NCBI GenBank assembly: GCA_004347685.1
Contig: SLTJ01000029.1
Coordinates: 58,677-122,676, forward strand
Length of the DNA: 64,000 nt
Direction of reading: 5' to 3'
Source of the DNA: Clostridia bacterium
GTDB taxonomy: Bacteria > Bacillota > DSM-521 > Neomoorellales > SLTJ01
Made by a program: the position numbers and the translations under genes. Positions 26,094 through 35,605 of this stretch are shown in pieces (positions within the stretch are counted from its first letter, which is position 1; each line of letters opens with the position of its first letter). The notes below the pieces were generated by a model that saw nothing but the letters and a program-made list of their open reading frames with translations, made no database searches and was not told where the DNA came from.

Positions 26094-27146
26094 ATGCACA
26101 GACGTAAACTTACTCTCGTTCTGTTTCTGGTCACCGTGCTACTCCTGGTAATCGCGGGTTGTGGCGGGCAGGAGACCCAAGGTAATTCAGAAACGACAGG
26201 TCAAGGGCAGGAACAGACCTCGTCACCACTGGCTTCCGAAGGCAGGAAGGCATTAAAGATCGCCACCTGCGCTACCGGGGGCGGCTACTACTTGCAGGGA
26301 GGCAGCATAGCCAATATCATTGACAAATATGTGCCCGGGTACTCGGGAAGCGCCTTTCCCACCGCGTGCCAGGTGGAAAACATCCGCCTTATGGCTGAAG
26401 GTAAGGCGGATATCAGCCTGCAGATGGTAGAAGCAGCTTACAAATCGTACCGGGGAGAGGAAACAGAAACCTGGGTGTCTAACCCCAAGCTGCGGACAAT
26501 GCTCATGGGCGGAGATTTTTACATGAACATAGTTGCCAAGGCCGGTTCCGGGATTAAGTCTATTGCGGACATAAAGGGCAAAAGGGTGGGGTTGACTCCC
26601 GGTGGCGGCGGCGCCTTTGGTATCTTCCAGAATGTCCTCAAGGCCTATGGGATGACCCTTGATGACGTGAAAGCCTCTCCCCTGTCGGTGTCTGAACAGG
26701 TGGAAGCGTTGAAAGACGGCGATATTGACGTACTGGTCAACGTTGCTGGAGGTAAGAGCGGACCGGCTCCGGCCCTGGTGGATCTTAGCACCACCCACGA
26801 TGTTTACTGGATACCAATTGATAAGGATAACGCGCAGGAACTACAGAAGATGGTTCCCTACTACTTCGGCGTCGAGGTCGCTCCTGGTTTTTACAGCGAT
26901 ATTACCGAACCCACCCTCGTTCTGGCTGTAGGTTCAGGAGTATTTATTTCTGCCGATGTAGACGAGGAAGCAGTCTACCAGATAACCAAGGCTATCTGGG
27001 AGCACAAACCAGAGCTTGAACAGATCTACAACATGTGGAAGATCATTACTCTGGAAAATGCTGCAAAAAATGTACCGGCACCGTTGCATCCCGGGGCCAA
27101 ACGATACTATGAGCAAAAGGGCGTTACCATCAGCGAAATGCCCTGA
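26094..27146 (+). CDS. TAXI-family TRAP transporter solute-binding lipoprotein
   Basis: The 350-residue precursor has a lipoprotein signal (LLLVIAGC) and a Gln/Ser linker, then the TAXI fold: ATCATGGGYYLQGGSIA near residue 60, MLMGGDFYMNIVAKAGSGIK, and GKRVGLTPGGGGAFGIFQN. It should bind a carboxylate (glutamate-like or aromatic/organic acid) outside the membrane and deliver it to the permease encoded next. The gene begins an operon of permease, DUF1850, CoA ligase, MFS and DUF362 genes. Confidence 0.9.
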   Translation: MHRRKLTLVLFLVTVLLLVIAGCGGQETQGNSETTGQGQEQTSSPLASEGRKALKIATCATGGGYYLQGGSIANIIDKYVPGYSGSAFPTACQVENIRLMAEGKADISLQMVEAAYKSYRGEETETWVSNPKLRTMLMGGDFYMNIVAKAGSGIKSIADIKGKRVGLTPGGGGAFGIFQNVLKAYGMTLDDVKASPLSVSEQVEALKDGDIDVLVNVAGGKSGPAPALVDLSTTHDVYWIPIDKDNAQELQKMVPYYFGVEVAPGFYSDITEPTLVLAVGSGVFISADVDEEAVYQITKAIWEHKPELEQIYNMWKIITLENAAKNVPAPLHPGAKRYYEQKGVTISEMP

Positions 27147-27250
27147 AAACAGTAGATCCATGTTGACCGGCTGGAATGAATGTTCCGGCCGGCCAACGCT
27201 TTCTACTTCACTACACACTGGGACAGGCAGGTTAACGCAAAAGACAAGGA

Positions 27251-29140
27251 GTGTTCCTCATGCCAGAAGCAGGAACGACTCGCCACCTACCGGGAACCTT
27301 AAGGTATATCCTCATGGCCGTCGCAGTAGGTACTTCCCTGCTCTTCCTGTATACCTCCGGCTTTGGCAAATTCCCGGCCATGGTGCAGAGGAGCATTTTC
27401 CTCATGCCTACGCTGGCCGCCATCTTCATTTTCTACCCGGTCCACCAACGCGCCAGGGAGAGCCGGGTCTGGCTGGCCATTGATATTTGCGTGGCGGTGG
27501 TTACAGCCTATACCCTGCTTCACCTCATTCTGGTATGGGAGGACCTTCAGTGGCGGGGCGGCGCCATTACCGATTTTGAAGTAATCCTCGGCACCATCCT
27601 CACTATCGGGGTAATCGAAGCCACCCGGCGAGCAGTAGGCTGGCCGGTGGTACTGATCGTGCTGGGCGTACTGGCTTACGGTTTTATTGCCGCCGATATG
27701 GATTTCGAGCATATGATTTCCATGCTCTACACATCCTTTGAAGGAATCATGGGCACAGCTACCGCGACCATTGCTGATTACTTATTCATCTTTATCCTGT
27801 TCGCCGCCTTTTTCGAAAGCTTCGGCGCCGGCAAATTCTTCATGGACATTACTTCCAGCATCCTGGGTACCGTCCGCGGGGGCCCAGCGAAAATCGCTGT
27901 GGTAAGCAGTTCTCTGTTTGGCAGCATTTCAGGAAGCGTGGTGGCAAATGTCGGGGCCACAGGCTCCTTCACCATCCCTACCATGAAAAGAACCGGTTAC
28001 GCCCCGGAGTTTGCCGGGGCGGTAGAGGCGGCGGCCTCTACCGGCGGGCAGATCATGCCGCCGGTCATGGGCGCATCGGCGTTCTTGATCGCCGAGATCC
28101 TGGGTAAGTCGTACCTGGACGTCGTGAAGGCGGCCCTCCTCCCGGCCGTTCTCTATTACATGGCCATATTCGTAATGGTGGACCTGGAAGCCGCCAGGCT
28201 TGGTTTAAAAGGATTGCCACGTGAAAGTCTCCCCAGGTTTCGACGGGTTCTGAGCGAAGGCTGGTACCTGATTGTGCCTTTTGTAGTCCTAATCTATGGC
28301 CTGACCCAGTTCTCCGCCTCGCGGGCAGCTTTCCTGGCCATCGTGACCAATATAGTCCTGGTAGCCGTTAAGGACTGGAAAAAACTGAGTATAGGTAACA
28401 TAATCAGGACCCTCGAGAACGGCTTTCACCAAATCCTGGTAGTGGCAGCCGTGGCGGCCGCCGCCGGGATCATCATGGGGGTGGTGTTCACCACCGGGCT
28501 GGGCTTCTCCCTGGCCGGGAAACTCGTGGAGCTATCCGGCGGCAACCAGATGGTTTTACTTACCCTGACCATGGCGGTTTCAATTATCCTGGGCATGGGA
28601 CTGCCCACCGTGGCCTGTTACCTGCTCCTGGCCGTGTTAGTAGCCCCAGCCCTGATACAATTGGGAGCTGACCCCATGGCGGCGCATCTGTTCATTCTCT
28701 TCTATGGCGTGCTTTCAAACGTAACCCCGCCCGTGGCCCTGGGGGCGTATGCCGCTGCTGGCATAGCCGGGGGTAATGCCAACCGTACGGGTCTTATTGC
28801 CTGGAAGCTGGCCCTCTCGGGGTTCATTTTGCCATACATTTTCATTTATAGCCCGGCTATGATCATGCAGGGCTCGATCGGCGAAATCATACTGGCTTTC
28901 ATCACCGGGATGATTGGAGCCTCGGCCCTTTCCATCGCCGTAGAAGGGTTCTTATTGAAGCCGGTAACATGGATGGAGCGGCCTTTGTTTGCTGCCGGGG
29001 CCTTGCTACTCATTGTCCCGGGAATAGTCACTGACAGTATTGGCCTGGTCATACTCGCGGCAGCCATACTGATTCATTTTCTACGCTCCCGAGACCTGGG
29101 GCGGGTGGGTAGTTCATTCCTCGGCGAGACAAGGAGGTGA
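27251..29140 (+). CDS. TRAP transporter permease, fused small and large subunits
   Basis: The 629-residue membrane protein combines a DctQ-like N-terminal four-helix part with a DctM-like 12-helix domain, the form seen with TAXI binding proteins. Motifs include SSLFGSISGSVVANVGATG near residue 220, STGGQIMPPVMGASAF near 260, and ILGMGLPTVACYLLL near 450. Uptake is driven by Na+ or H+. A ribosome site for the next gene overlaps its end. Confidence 0.9.
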   Translation: MFLMPEAGTTRHLPGTLRYILMAVAVGTSLLFLYTSGFGKFPAMVQRSIFLMPTLAAIFIFYPVHQRARESRVWLAIDICVAVVTAYTLLHLILVWEDLQWRGGAITDFEVILGTILTIGVIEATRRAVGWPVVLIVLGVLAYGFIAADMDFEHMISMLYTSFEGIMGTATATIADYLFIFILFAAFFESFGAGKFFMDITSSILGTVRGGPAKIAVVSSSLFGSISGSVVANVGATGSFTIPTMKRTGYAPEFAGAVEAAASTGGQIMPPVMGASAFLIAEILGKSYLDVVKAALLPAVLYYMAIFVMVDLEAARLGLKGLPRESLPRFRRVLSEGWYLIVPFVVLIYGLTQFSASRAAFLAIVTNIVLVAVKDWKKLSIGNIIRTLENGFHQILVVAAVAAAAGIIMGVVFTTGLGFSLAGKLVELSGGNQMVLLTLTMAVSIILGMGLPTVACYLLLAVLVAPALIQLGADPMAAHLFILFYGVLSNVTPPVALGAYAAAGIAGGNANRTGLIAWKLALSGFILPYIFIYSPAMIMQGSIGEIILAFITGMIGASALSIAVEGFLLKPVTWMERPLFAAGALLLIVPGIVTDSIGLVILAAAILIHFLRSRDLGRVGSSFLGETRR

Positions 29141-29155
29141 CGTGGAATCGCTCGC

Positions 29156-29623
29156 GTGGCAAAAGGAGCATGGTGGGTTTTACCTTTGTTACTGGCGGTC
29201 GTAGCCGGATCCCTGTGGCACTGGTACGCCTCGCAGCCGGTAATAATCGTCACGGCTATTCAGGTAGGCCCGGAGGGGGACCTGCCGCAGCAGGTTATGA
29301 ACCTGAGGAGGGTCGAGGAATTCGGGATCACGCACACCTGAAGCCAGACAGGATCTCCTATCACCGAGATCTACCGTGTGGATGGGAGAGACATAATCCT
29401 GGTCAGGATTGAAGCCAAATATGAAATACCCGGCAATCCGTGGGCATACGAAGATCTCCACCAGATCAACGAGAGGAGCCCGGAGGTGGCCTTCTATGTA
29501 ACTGACCACGTTTTAACCTACAATAACAAAACGGTGCCACTCGGGGACTTCCATGCCGACATAGTTCGCCTGACGGTTAAAGACGGGCCGTTAACCGGGT
29601 ATCTCGGCCGGAATGTCCGGTAA
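29156..29623 (+). CDS. DUF1850 protein with an in-frame TGA (selenoprotein candidate or nonsense mutant)
   Basis: A GTG at 29156 opens a frame with a signal anchor (VLPLLLAVVAGSLWHW) that runs to a TGA at 29339-29341. The same frame continues without another stop to 29623, giving 155 residues if read through. DUF1850 proteins, common in TAXI-TRAP operons, carry a motif like F-x-I-x-Y-T-H-S-V-x-x-S-P-V-x-E. Here the sequence is FGITHT-TGA-SQTGSPITE, with the TGA exactly where the conserved His sits. After 10 bases the RNA can form GAUCUC-CUAUCACC-GAGAUC, but the loop has no G, unlike known SECIS loops. A mutated stop is therefore equally possible. The start codon lies rather far from AGGAGG. 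Confidence 0.6.
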
Positions 29624-29766
29624 CTTCCCGTATATCTTAGCAGAGGGAGCCTGCATCGCCGCACAATTCTTGTACAGGGAGGGAGATCTTTCTGACAGCC
29701 GTAACCTTTGCCTGGAATATCGCCGAACGTCAGAACTGGTACCCCGAAGAGGAAGGGGACCGGCGA

Positions 29767-31125
29767 GTGCCCTTTACCAAAAGCGTCTGGTCCAAGGTGG
29801 AAACGCTGCCCCGGGAACGAATAGAGGAAATACAATTAATCAGATTGCAGCGGATGGTGAAGTTTGCCTATGACCATTCGCCCTTTTACCGTCGCCTGTA
29901 TGAGGAGGCAGGCGTCACGCCCATGGACATCCACGAGTTAAAAGATATCTCCAAGCTGCCGACCGTGGATAAGACCATGGTAGATGCGGTCCAGAGGGAA
30001 AACCCAATCTTCGGCGACCTCCTGACCACTTCCCGCGACCTGGTCAAGTTCTGGACCACCACTGGTACCACCGGTCCTTCGCGCCTGTGGGCCTATACGC
30101 GCGAGGACTGGGAGAATGTCAGTTACCTCTATGCCAGGGGGCTTTATGGCGCCGGGGTACGGCCGGGAGACCGTTTCATGATCTGCGCCAACTACCCTCC
30201 GGCCCTCGGTCCCTGGGGGTGCGGCTACGGGATCGAGTACCTGGGCGCACTCCCCATTCCCAGCGGCGGATGGGATACCAAAAAGCGGGTCCAAAACCTG
30301 CTCGACTGGGGCGTGACCGGTTTCCGGGCTACCCCTTCCTACACCTTGCACATGGCCGACGTGGCCGAGGAGATGGGGTTAAACCTGAAAGAACGCAGCC
30401 AGGTACGGGTGATAGCCTCGGTGGGGGAGCCACTGGCCGCCGTGCCCGCCACTAAGAGACTTATCGAAGAGAAATGGCAGGCGAATGTCAGCGATATGGT
30501 AGGCATGACCGAAGTGGGTGGGCCGGTAATGTTCGTCTGCCAGGAGGCCACCCGGGAGGAAATGCCCGCGGCTCACCTCAACGAAGACTACTTCCTCATC
30601 GAGGTGCTTAACCCCGAAACAGGAGAGGTACTCGGCCCCGGCCAGGAAGGTGAGCTTTGCATAACTTCCTTGCTCCTTTACGGTATGCCTGGCATCCGTT
30701 ATCGCACCAAGGACGTCGTCCGGGTACCTGAAGTTGACTTCTGTCCCTGCGGCCGAACCACCATGCGCATCAGGGGCGCCATCAAAGGGCGCACATCAGA
30801 CATGCTGGTGGTCAAAGGAATCAACGTTTATACCTCTACGCTGGAAAACCTCGTGCGCGCCCTCCCGAACCTGAACCGGGAATTCCAGGTTGTCCTGCGC
30901 ACCCGGGGACGATTTGATGAAATTGTTCTCCGGGTGGAACCCATGCCGCATATCGCTCAGGAAGCATATCCCAATCTAGCCCGTACTTTGGTAGACAAGG
31001 TCAAGTCGGCCGTAGGCATAACCGTAGCGGTGGAAACCGTTCCTCCGGGGACCATTTCCGGGCTCGGCGAGCAGGGAGTTATCCTCAAGTCCAAGCGGGT
31101 CATAGACGAGCGCGAGAAGCAATAG
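29767..31125 (+). CDS. PaaK-type CoA ligase, second copy
   Basis: The 452-residue adenylate-forming enzyme resembles the gene at 3554: N-terminal motif VETLPRERIEEIQLIRLQRM, ATP-binding WTTTGTTGPSRLWAY near residue 98, VGMTEVGGP, and KGRTSDMLVVKGINVY in the hinge. It should activate a carboxylic acid, plausibly the one brought in by the TAXI-TRAP system just upstream. The GTG at 29767 lacks a strong ribosome site; the frame stays open upstream to a CTG at 29692, which follows GGGAGGGAG, so the real N-terminus may be 25 residues longer. Confidence 0.85.
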   Translation: MPFTKSVWSKVETLPRERIEEIQLIRLQRMVKFAYDHSPFYRRLYEEAGVTPMDIHELKDISKLPTVDKTMVDAVQRENPIFGDLLTTSRDLVKFWTTTGTTGPSRLWAYTREDWENVSYLYARGLYGAGVRPGDRFMICANYPPALGPWGCGYGIEYLGALPIPSGGWDTKKRVQNLLDWGVTGFRATPSYTLHMADVAEEMGLNLKERSQVRVIASVGEPLAAVPATKRLIEEKWQANVSDMVGMTEVGGPVMFVCQEATREEMPAAHLNEDYFLIEVLNPETGEVLGPGQEGELCITSLLLYGMPGIRYRTKDVVRVPEVDFCPCGRTTMRIRGAIKGRTSDMLVVKGINVYTSTLENLVRALPNLNREFQVVLRTRGRFDEIVLRVEPMPHIAQEAYPNLARTLVDKVKSAVGITVAVETVPPGTISGLGEQGVILKSKRVIDEREKQ

Positions 31126-31165
31126 GAAGAAACTATTATCTATTTGTCAGGACGGTGCTTGTGCT

Positions 31166-32443
31166 GTGGCTAAGAAAATATACTACGGCTGGGTAGTGGT
31201 CGGCGTGGCCTTTACTACTCTGGGAGCGGTAGTGGGAGTACGGTCGGTACTCCCCCTCTTTTTTAGCACTCTGACTTCGGAGTTCGGCTGGGCCAGATCC
31301 AGCTTATCGGCAGCCATGTCTATCCATAGCCTGACCTACGGCGGCATGCAGCCCTTGGTAGGCCGCCTGGCGGACAGGTGGGGAGCCAAGACAATCATCC
31401 TTAGCGGCGTATTCCTGGAAGGTCTGGTCATGCTGGCCCTGCCAAATGCCACGGAAGTATGGCACATTTATCTCTATTATGGGGTCCTCCTCAGCGTGGG
31501 CTATGCCTGCGCCGCCGCCACAGCCAATACCATGATGGTAGCTCCCTGGTTCACCTTTAAGCGCGGGCTGGCCATCAGCATAAGTTCGGCCGGTTTTCCT
31601 GTCGGGCAAATAGTCTTTAATCCCCTGGCCATTTACCTGATACTGGTATATGGCTGGCGGGGGACGTCCTCTATCCTGGCTTTGGTTCTCCTGCTCGCCA
31701 TTTGGCCAGCGGTGCTGCTTCTGGCGAGGAAACCACCATCCCCGCCTCTCGCTATCCCCAACCCGGCTGGCACTGCGGCAAAGGTTCTCGCCGAAAATAC
31801 CTCTCAGACACCGGCCACGGCGCCTGTGCCGCCGGAACCGCCTCGCCACTGGAGGCAGAAGTTTTTCTGGCACCTGGCAATAAGCAACGCGGTTAACGGA
31901 GTGGGAGCCCTGATGGTGCTGACCCACCTCCCCTCTCTAGGTGCCGACTTGTCCCTGGAGGCCACCCTGATAGCTTTAGTCCTCACCGTCCTGGGGATAG
32001 CCAACACCGCCGGCACGCTGCTGGCCGGCCCCCTCACCGACCGCTGGGGAGCGGAACGGGTGCTGACCTTCCTTTTTGCGTCCCGGACTCTGGGCCTTAT
32101 CCTCCTCTCCCTGTCCAGCGTGTTTCAGGCCTCGGCAACCGCCTTAATATACTTGGCGGCCATCTTCTTCGGGCTCACCTACTTTTCCATTAGTCCGGTC
32201 AACGGGGCTGTAGCCACCAGCACTTACGGCCCCAGAGCCGGAACGGTATTCGGCTGGCTGATCCTTTTCTTCCAGGTAGCTGGAGCTCTCGGTGCCTACC
32301 TGGCCGGCCTGGCTTATGATCATTTGGGGGGATATACAGAGGTCTTCATGTTTACGGCTATAGCCTCGGGGGCAATCTGCCTGAGCTGGCTAAAGCCGGG
32401 AACCAAACCGGCCAGAGCCGCTAAAAAAATTAGCCGGAACTAG
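31166..32443 (+). CDS. MFS transporter, OFA/monocarboxylate type
   Basis: The 425-residue, 12-helix protein starts with GTG at 31166 (AKKIYYGWVVVGVAF, a start typical of oxalate/formate antiporter-like MFS proteins). It has the loop GRLADRWGAK near residue 65 and a proline-rich cytoplasmic loop near residue 200. Such proteins move carboxylates. Its place after a CoA ligase suggests a second uptake or export route for the same acid. Confidence 0.85.
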   Translation: MAKKIYYGWVVVGVAFTTLGAVVGVRSVLPLFFSTLTSEFGWARSSLSAAMSIHSLTYGGMQPLVGRLADRWGAKTIILSGVFLEGLVMLALPNATEVWHIYLYYGVLLSVGYACAAATANTMMVAPWFTFKRGLAISISSAGFPVGQIVFNPLAIYLILVYGWRGTSSILALVLLLAIWPAVLLLARKPPSPPLAIPNPAGTAAKVLAENTSQTPATAPVPPEPPRHWRQKFFWHLAISNAVNGVGALMVLTHLPSLGADLSLEATLIALVLTVLGIANTAGTLLAGPLTDRWGAERVLTFLFASRTLGLILLSLSSVFQASATALIYLAAIFFGLTYFSISPVNGAVATSTYGPRAGTVFGWLILFFQVAGALGAYLAGLAYDHLGGYTEVFMFTAIASGAICLSWLKPGTKPARAAKKISRN

Positions 32444-32563
32444 CCCGGCAGGAATTACCGGGATATGGCGAGAATTAGAGTATGGGATCACGAATATGGC
32501 CGGGGGCCTGCCCTTCCGGCCTTAAAGAGATTCTCTTGGCGAGGGGGAAAGTGCTCAATACCA

Positions 32564-33664
32564 ATGCCTGCCGAAGTTTATTTCACCGACATGCGCTGTC
32601 AGAAGAACTCGAGCCTGCTGCAAAAGCTGGAGCGGCTGTTTGTCAAGGCTGGCTTCGATAACCTGGTTCAACCCATGGACATGGTGGCCATCAAGATGCA
32701 CTTTGGCGAAAGGGGGAATACAGAGTATATTCGCCCCCAGTTTGTCCGCCGGGTGGTGGAGCGGGTGAAGCGCAAGCACGGGCGCCCGTTCCTGACTGAT
32801 GCCAATACCCTTTATGTCGGCTCCCGGGCCAATGCCGTTGACCACCTGCAGACCGCCCTGGAAAACGGTTTTGGCTATGAGGTGACCGGGGCTCCCCTGA
32901 TCATTGCCGACGGGTTGCTAGGCAAGGATTATGTCACCGTGGCGATCGACAAGAAAAGGTTTAAGGAAGTGCGCATTGCTAGCGCCATTTACCATGCCGA
33001 CGTCCTCATTGCCCTCAGCCATTTCAAGGGCCACGAGGCCACTGGATTTGGCGGCACCTTAAAAAACATCGGCATGGGCTCAGGTTGCCGCAGCGGCAAG
33101 CAGCAGATGCACTCCGACGTCTTGCCCCAGGTGCGCGAGGAGAAGTGCGAGGCCTGCGGCAAGTGCCGCAACTGGTGCCCGGCCCGGGCCATTACCGTGG
33201 AAAAGACGGCCCGCATAGACGATAACCTCTGCATAGGCTGCGGCGAATGTACCGTCACCTGCCCCAACGGGGCCATCAGGATCGAGTGGAAAACAGAGCC
33301 GGATATAATCCAGGAGAAGATTGCCGAATACGCCCTGGGAGCAATACAAAATAAAGAGGGTAAAGTGGGGTTCATCAATTTTGTTATGGGTGTCACGCCT
33401 GATTGCGACTGCTGCTCCTGGAGCGACCTGCCTGTGGTAAGTGACGTGGGCATCCTGGCTTCAAAGGACCCGGTGGCTCTGGACCAGGCCAGCCTGGATT
33501 TGGTGACCCGACAGGCGGCGGTGTCGGGGTCAAGGCTGGAGAAAAATTACCGGGGTGAAGATAAATTTCTGGCTATGCATGGCGTGGACGGCACGGTACA
33601 ACTGGCCCATGGCGAGGCAATAGGGCTGGGGCGCCGTGATTACACCCTGCTCGTGGTTAGATAG
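32564..33664 (+). CDS. DUF362 protein with a 2[4Fe-4S] ferredoxin domain
   Basis: The roughly 366-residue protein has DUF362 at both ends (VYFTDMRC, VAIKMHFGERGNTEYIRP, and SHFKGHEATGFGGTLKNIGM) with an inserted ferredoxin pair (CEACGKCRNWCP, CIGCGECTVTCP) near residue 190-230 and a CDCC motif later. The ATG at 32564 gives the usual DUF362 start; the frame can also begin at 32465. Function is unknown, though members cluster with anaerobic redox genes. It closes the TAXI-TRAP operon. Confidence 0.85.
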   Translation: MPAEVYFTDMRCQKNSSLLQKLERLFVKAGFDNLVQPMDMVAIKMHFGERGNTEYIRPQFVRRVVERVKRKHGRPFLTDANTLYVGSRANAVDHLQTALENGFGYEVTGAPLIIADGLLGKDYVTVAIDKKRFKEVRIASAIYHADVLIALSHFKGHEATGFGGTLKNIGMGSGCRSGKQQMHSDVLPQVREEKCEACGKCRNWCPARAITVEKTARIDDNLCIGCGECTVTCPNGAIRIEWKTEPDIIQEKIAEYALGAIQNKEGKVGFINFVMGVTPDCDCCSWSDLPVVSDVGILASKDPVALDQASLDLVTRQAAVSGSRLEKNYRGEDKFLAMHGVDGTVQLAHGEAIGLGRRDYTLLVVR

Positions 33665-33865
33665 CGAAAAAACAGGCAGGGCTGAAGGGCGACGATCGGC
33701 AGGAGTACAGCGTACTTTGAAAGTACCTCGCGCGACCGGCCGACTAGCCCTACAAAGCCAGGCGAAGTTTGCGGGTAGCGTCCTAGATATTGGAAGAAAC
33801 GCAAATCTGTTTCCTTGCCAGCAGGGCGCTTTCTACACCCCTACTCGGTTTCAGCCACCGGCATC

Positions 33866-34921
33866 TCAGTTATCCAGAGCCTTTGATACCCCGGCTTCCC
33901 CAAAGGTGGCCATCTCGTGCAGGACCTTAAGGGCAGCGTCAACTACCGGCGCGGCCAGGGCCGCACCGGTGCCTTCGCCCAAGCGCATTTCCATTACCAG
34001 CATGGGCGCAAGTCCCAGAAACTCCAGCATGACCCGGTGGGCCGGTTCCTGGGAGACGTGAGTGCCCAGCAGATAATCTTTTACCGCCGGGCAGAGGTGG
34101 GCGGCCACCAGGGCCGCGGCAGTGGAAATAAAGCCGTCTACCAGCACCGGCACCCGGCCGGCTGCTCCGGCCAGCATGATCCCGGCCATTCCGGCTATCT
34201 CCAGCCCGCCGATCTTGGCCACCACGTCCACCGGGTCGTTGCGGTCAGGCTTGTTTATCTCTAGAGCCTGGGCCACGGCCCTGATTTTGTTTTGCCGCCG
34301 TTCCTGGTTGATACCACTGCCGCTCCCCACGGCCTCCTCGGGGGTTATGCCGGTATAAAAAGCAGCCAGGGCCGAAGCCGGGGTGGTATTGCCGATGCCC
34401 ATCTCCCCGGTGATGAGGAGGCCTGCGCCTGTTTCTACGGCTTCCCGGGCCAGGGAGACGCCTGTCTCCAGGGCCTGTAGTGCCGTTTCCCGGCTCATGG
34501 CCGGACCTGCGGCCATGTTGGCGGTCCCGCAGGCCACCTTGCGGTTGCTTACGCCCGTCATTCCCCGGGTATCGGCCGCGACGCCGATATCCACCACCCA
34601 AAGCTCGATGCCGGCGTGGCGGCAAAGGACATTCATTCCCGCCCCGCCGCCAGCGAAGTTGGCCAGCATCTGTAGGGTCACTTCCTGGGGATAGGCGCTC
34701 ACGCCCTCGACCACTACCCCGTGGTCGGCCGCCAGCAAAATGGCGGTCTTACGCGGTACGGGCGGCAGTGGATTCCCGGTGATGCCCGCCACCCTTTCGG
34801 CAATTTCCTCCAGCCTCCCCAGGCTGCCCAGGGGCTTAGTCAAGCTATCCAGTCTCTCCCTAGCCTGGCGCATGGCCTCGTAGTCCAGGGGGCGGATCCC
34901 CATGATCACGTCGGTAAGCAT
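33866..34921 (-). CDS. cobT: Nicotinate-nucleotide-dimethylbenzimidazole phosphoribosyltransferase
   Basis: The 351-residue enzyme makes alpha-ribazole phosphate for the lower ligand of cobamides. Family features include LDSLTKPLGSLGRLEEIA at the start, LLAADHGVVVEGVSAYP, GEMGIGNTTPASAL, and the catalytic glutamate stretch MRLGEGTGAALA near the C-terminus. The gene is preceded by a cobalamin riboswitch and terminator on the same strand, so expression should fall when cobalamin is plentiful. The length is normal. Confidence 0.95.
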   Translation of the reverse strand: MLTDVIMGIRPLDYEAMRQARERLDSLTKPLGSLGRLEEIAERVAGITGNPLPPVPRKTAILLAADHGVVVEGVSAYPQEVTLQMLANFAGGGAGMNVLCRHAGIELWVVDIGVAADTRGMTGVSNRKVACGTANMAAGPAMSRETALQALETGVSLAREAVETGAGLLITGEMGIGNTTPASALAAFYTGITPEEAVGSGSGINQERRQNKIRAVAQALEINKPDRNDPVDVVAKIGGLEIAGMAGIMLAGAAGRVPVLVDGFISTAAALVAAHLCPAVKDYLLGTHVSQEPAHRVMLEFLGLAPMLVMEMRLGEGTGAALAAPVVDAALKVLHEMATFGEAGVSKALDN

Positions 34922-35092
34922 TGGTGAAATAATCCTCTCCTCCCAAAATTAGGTTGTTTTTCGCTGGGCGTCTCGCTGTACTATTCGCTGGGCTTCTCGC
35001 TACCAGCCCCGGTTCCCCTCCGCTTCTGTTCCTATGATATATGATATATAGGGCGATTATCCGCAACAAATAGCTATGCTTAGCACCACCCC

Positions 35093-35141
35093 CGCCAAAA
35101 AACAAAAGTCCCAGTTCGACATGAAGTCAAACCGGGACTTT
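35093..35141 (-). terminator. Terminator in the cobT leader
   Basis: On the minus strand AAAGTCCCGGTTTGAC and GTCGAACTGGGACTTT pair around a short loop, followed by TTGTTTTTT. Lying just after the riboswitch, it is probably the ligand-controlled terminator that stops transcription into cobT. Confidence 0.8.
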
Positions 35142-35160
35142 GCCATCATCCCTGGCTTAC

Positions 35161-35325
35161 TTTCCAGGCAGGTCTTCTGGCTCGAGGTCATTGCCAGCCG
35201 CGCCTTCCCCAGGGCCATAAGCCCGAGTGGCTGAAAGCGACTGGCTCCCTACTCACAGCGACGGGTCCGCGCAGGAATCGCACCTGCTTCCCTATTCTCC
35301 CCTTGCCGGGGCACCTGGATTGCAG
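35161..35325 (-). ncRNA. Cobalamin riboswitch controlling cobT
   Basis: The minus strand shows the conserved blocks in order: AGGTGCC, AGGGAAGCAGGTGCGATTCC, GCGGACCCGTCGCTGTGA, a B12-box region (GCCACTCGG instead of GCCACTG), GGGGAAGGCG, and the closing GAGCCAGAAGACCTGCCTGG. All core segments are present, so it should bind adenosylcobalamin or a relative. Confidence 0.9.
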
Positions 35326-35492
35326 CAATATGGGCCTTGAATATAAGTATATCTATTCGCCGTCCCCCCGTTGATTCCTTCCGGGTGACTCCAAAAAACA
35401 TCCTTCGGCGGCATAATCTGTCCGGCGGGAAATAGTGTAGCGGCTACCCATGCCGCCTCCGCAAATAAGGGCGCGGCAGCGTAAGCATCTAA

Positions 35493-35520
35493 ACAAAAAG
35501 CCGGCTAAAACCGACTTTTG
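35493..35520 (-). terminator. Terminator after spoIVA
   Basis: On the minus strand AAAAGTCGG-TTTTAG-CCGGCTTTTT forms a hairpin with a T-run about 90 bases after the spoIVA stop. Confidence 0.75.
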
Positions 35521-35605
35521 TATCCCTGGAAATAACCATGAGACTCTAGTGCCAGGTGGGACGAAACACCAGCGACCAGACCGCCCTCTCCGAAACGATA
35601 GGGCC

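Noticed and set aside
34860..35105. Minus-strand frame upstream of cobT
   Set aside because: It covers the leader and the riboswitch-linked terminator and has no protein-like features.
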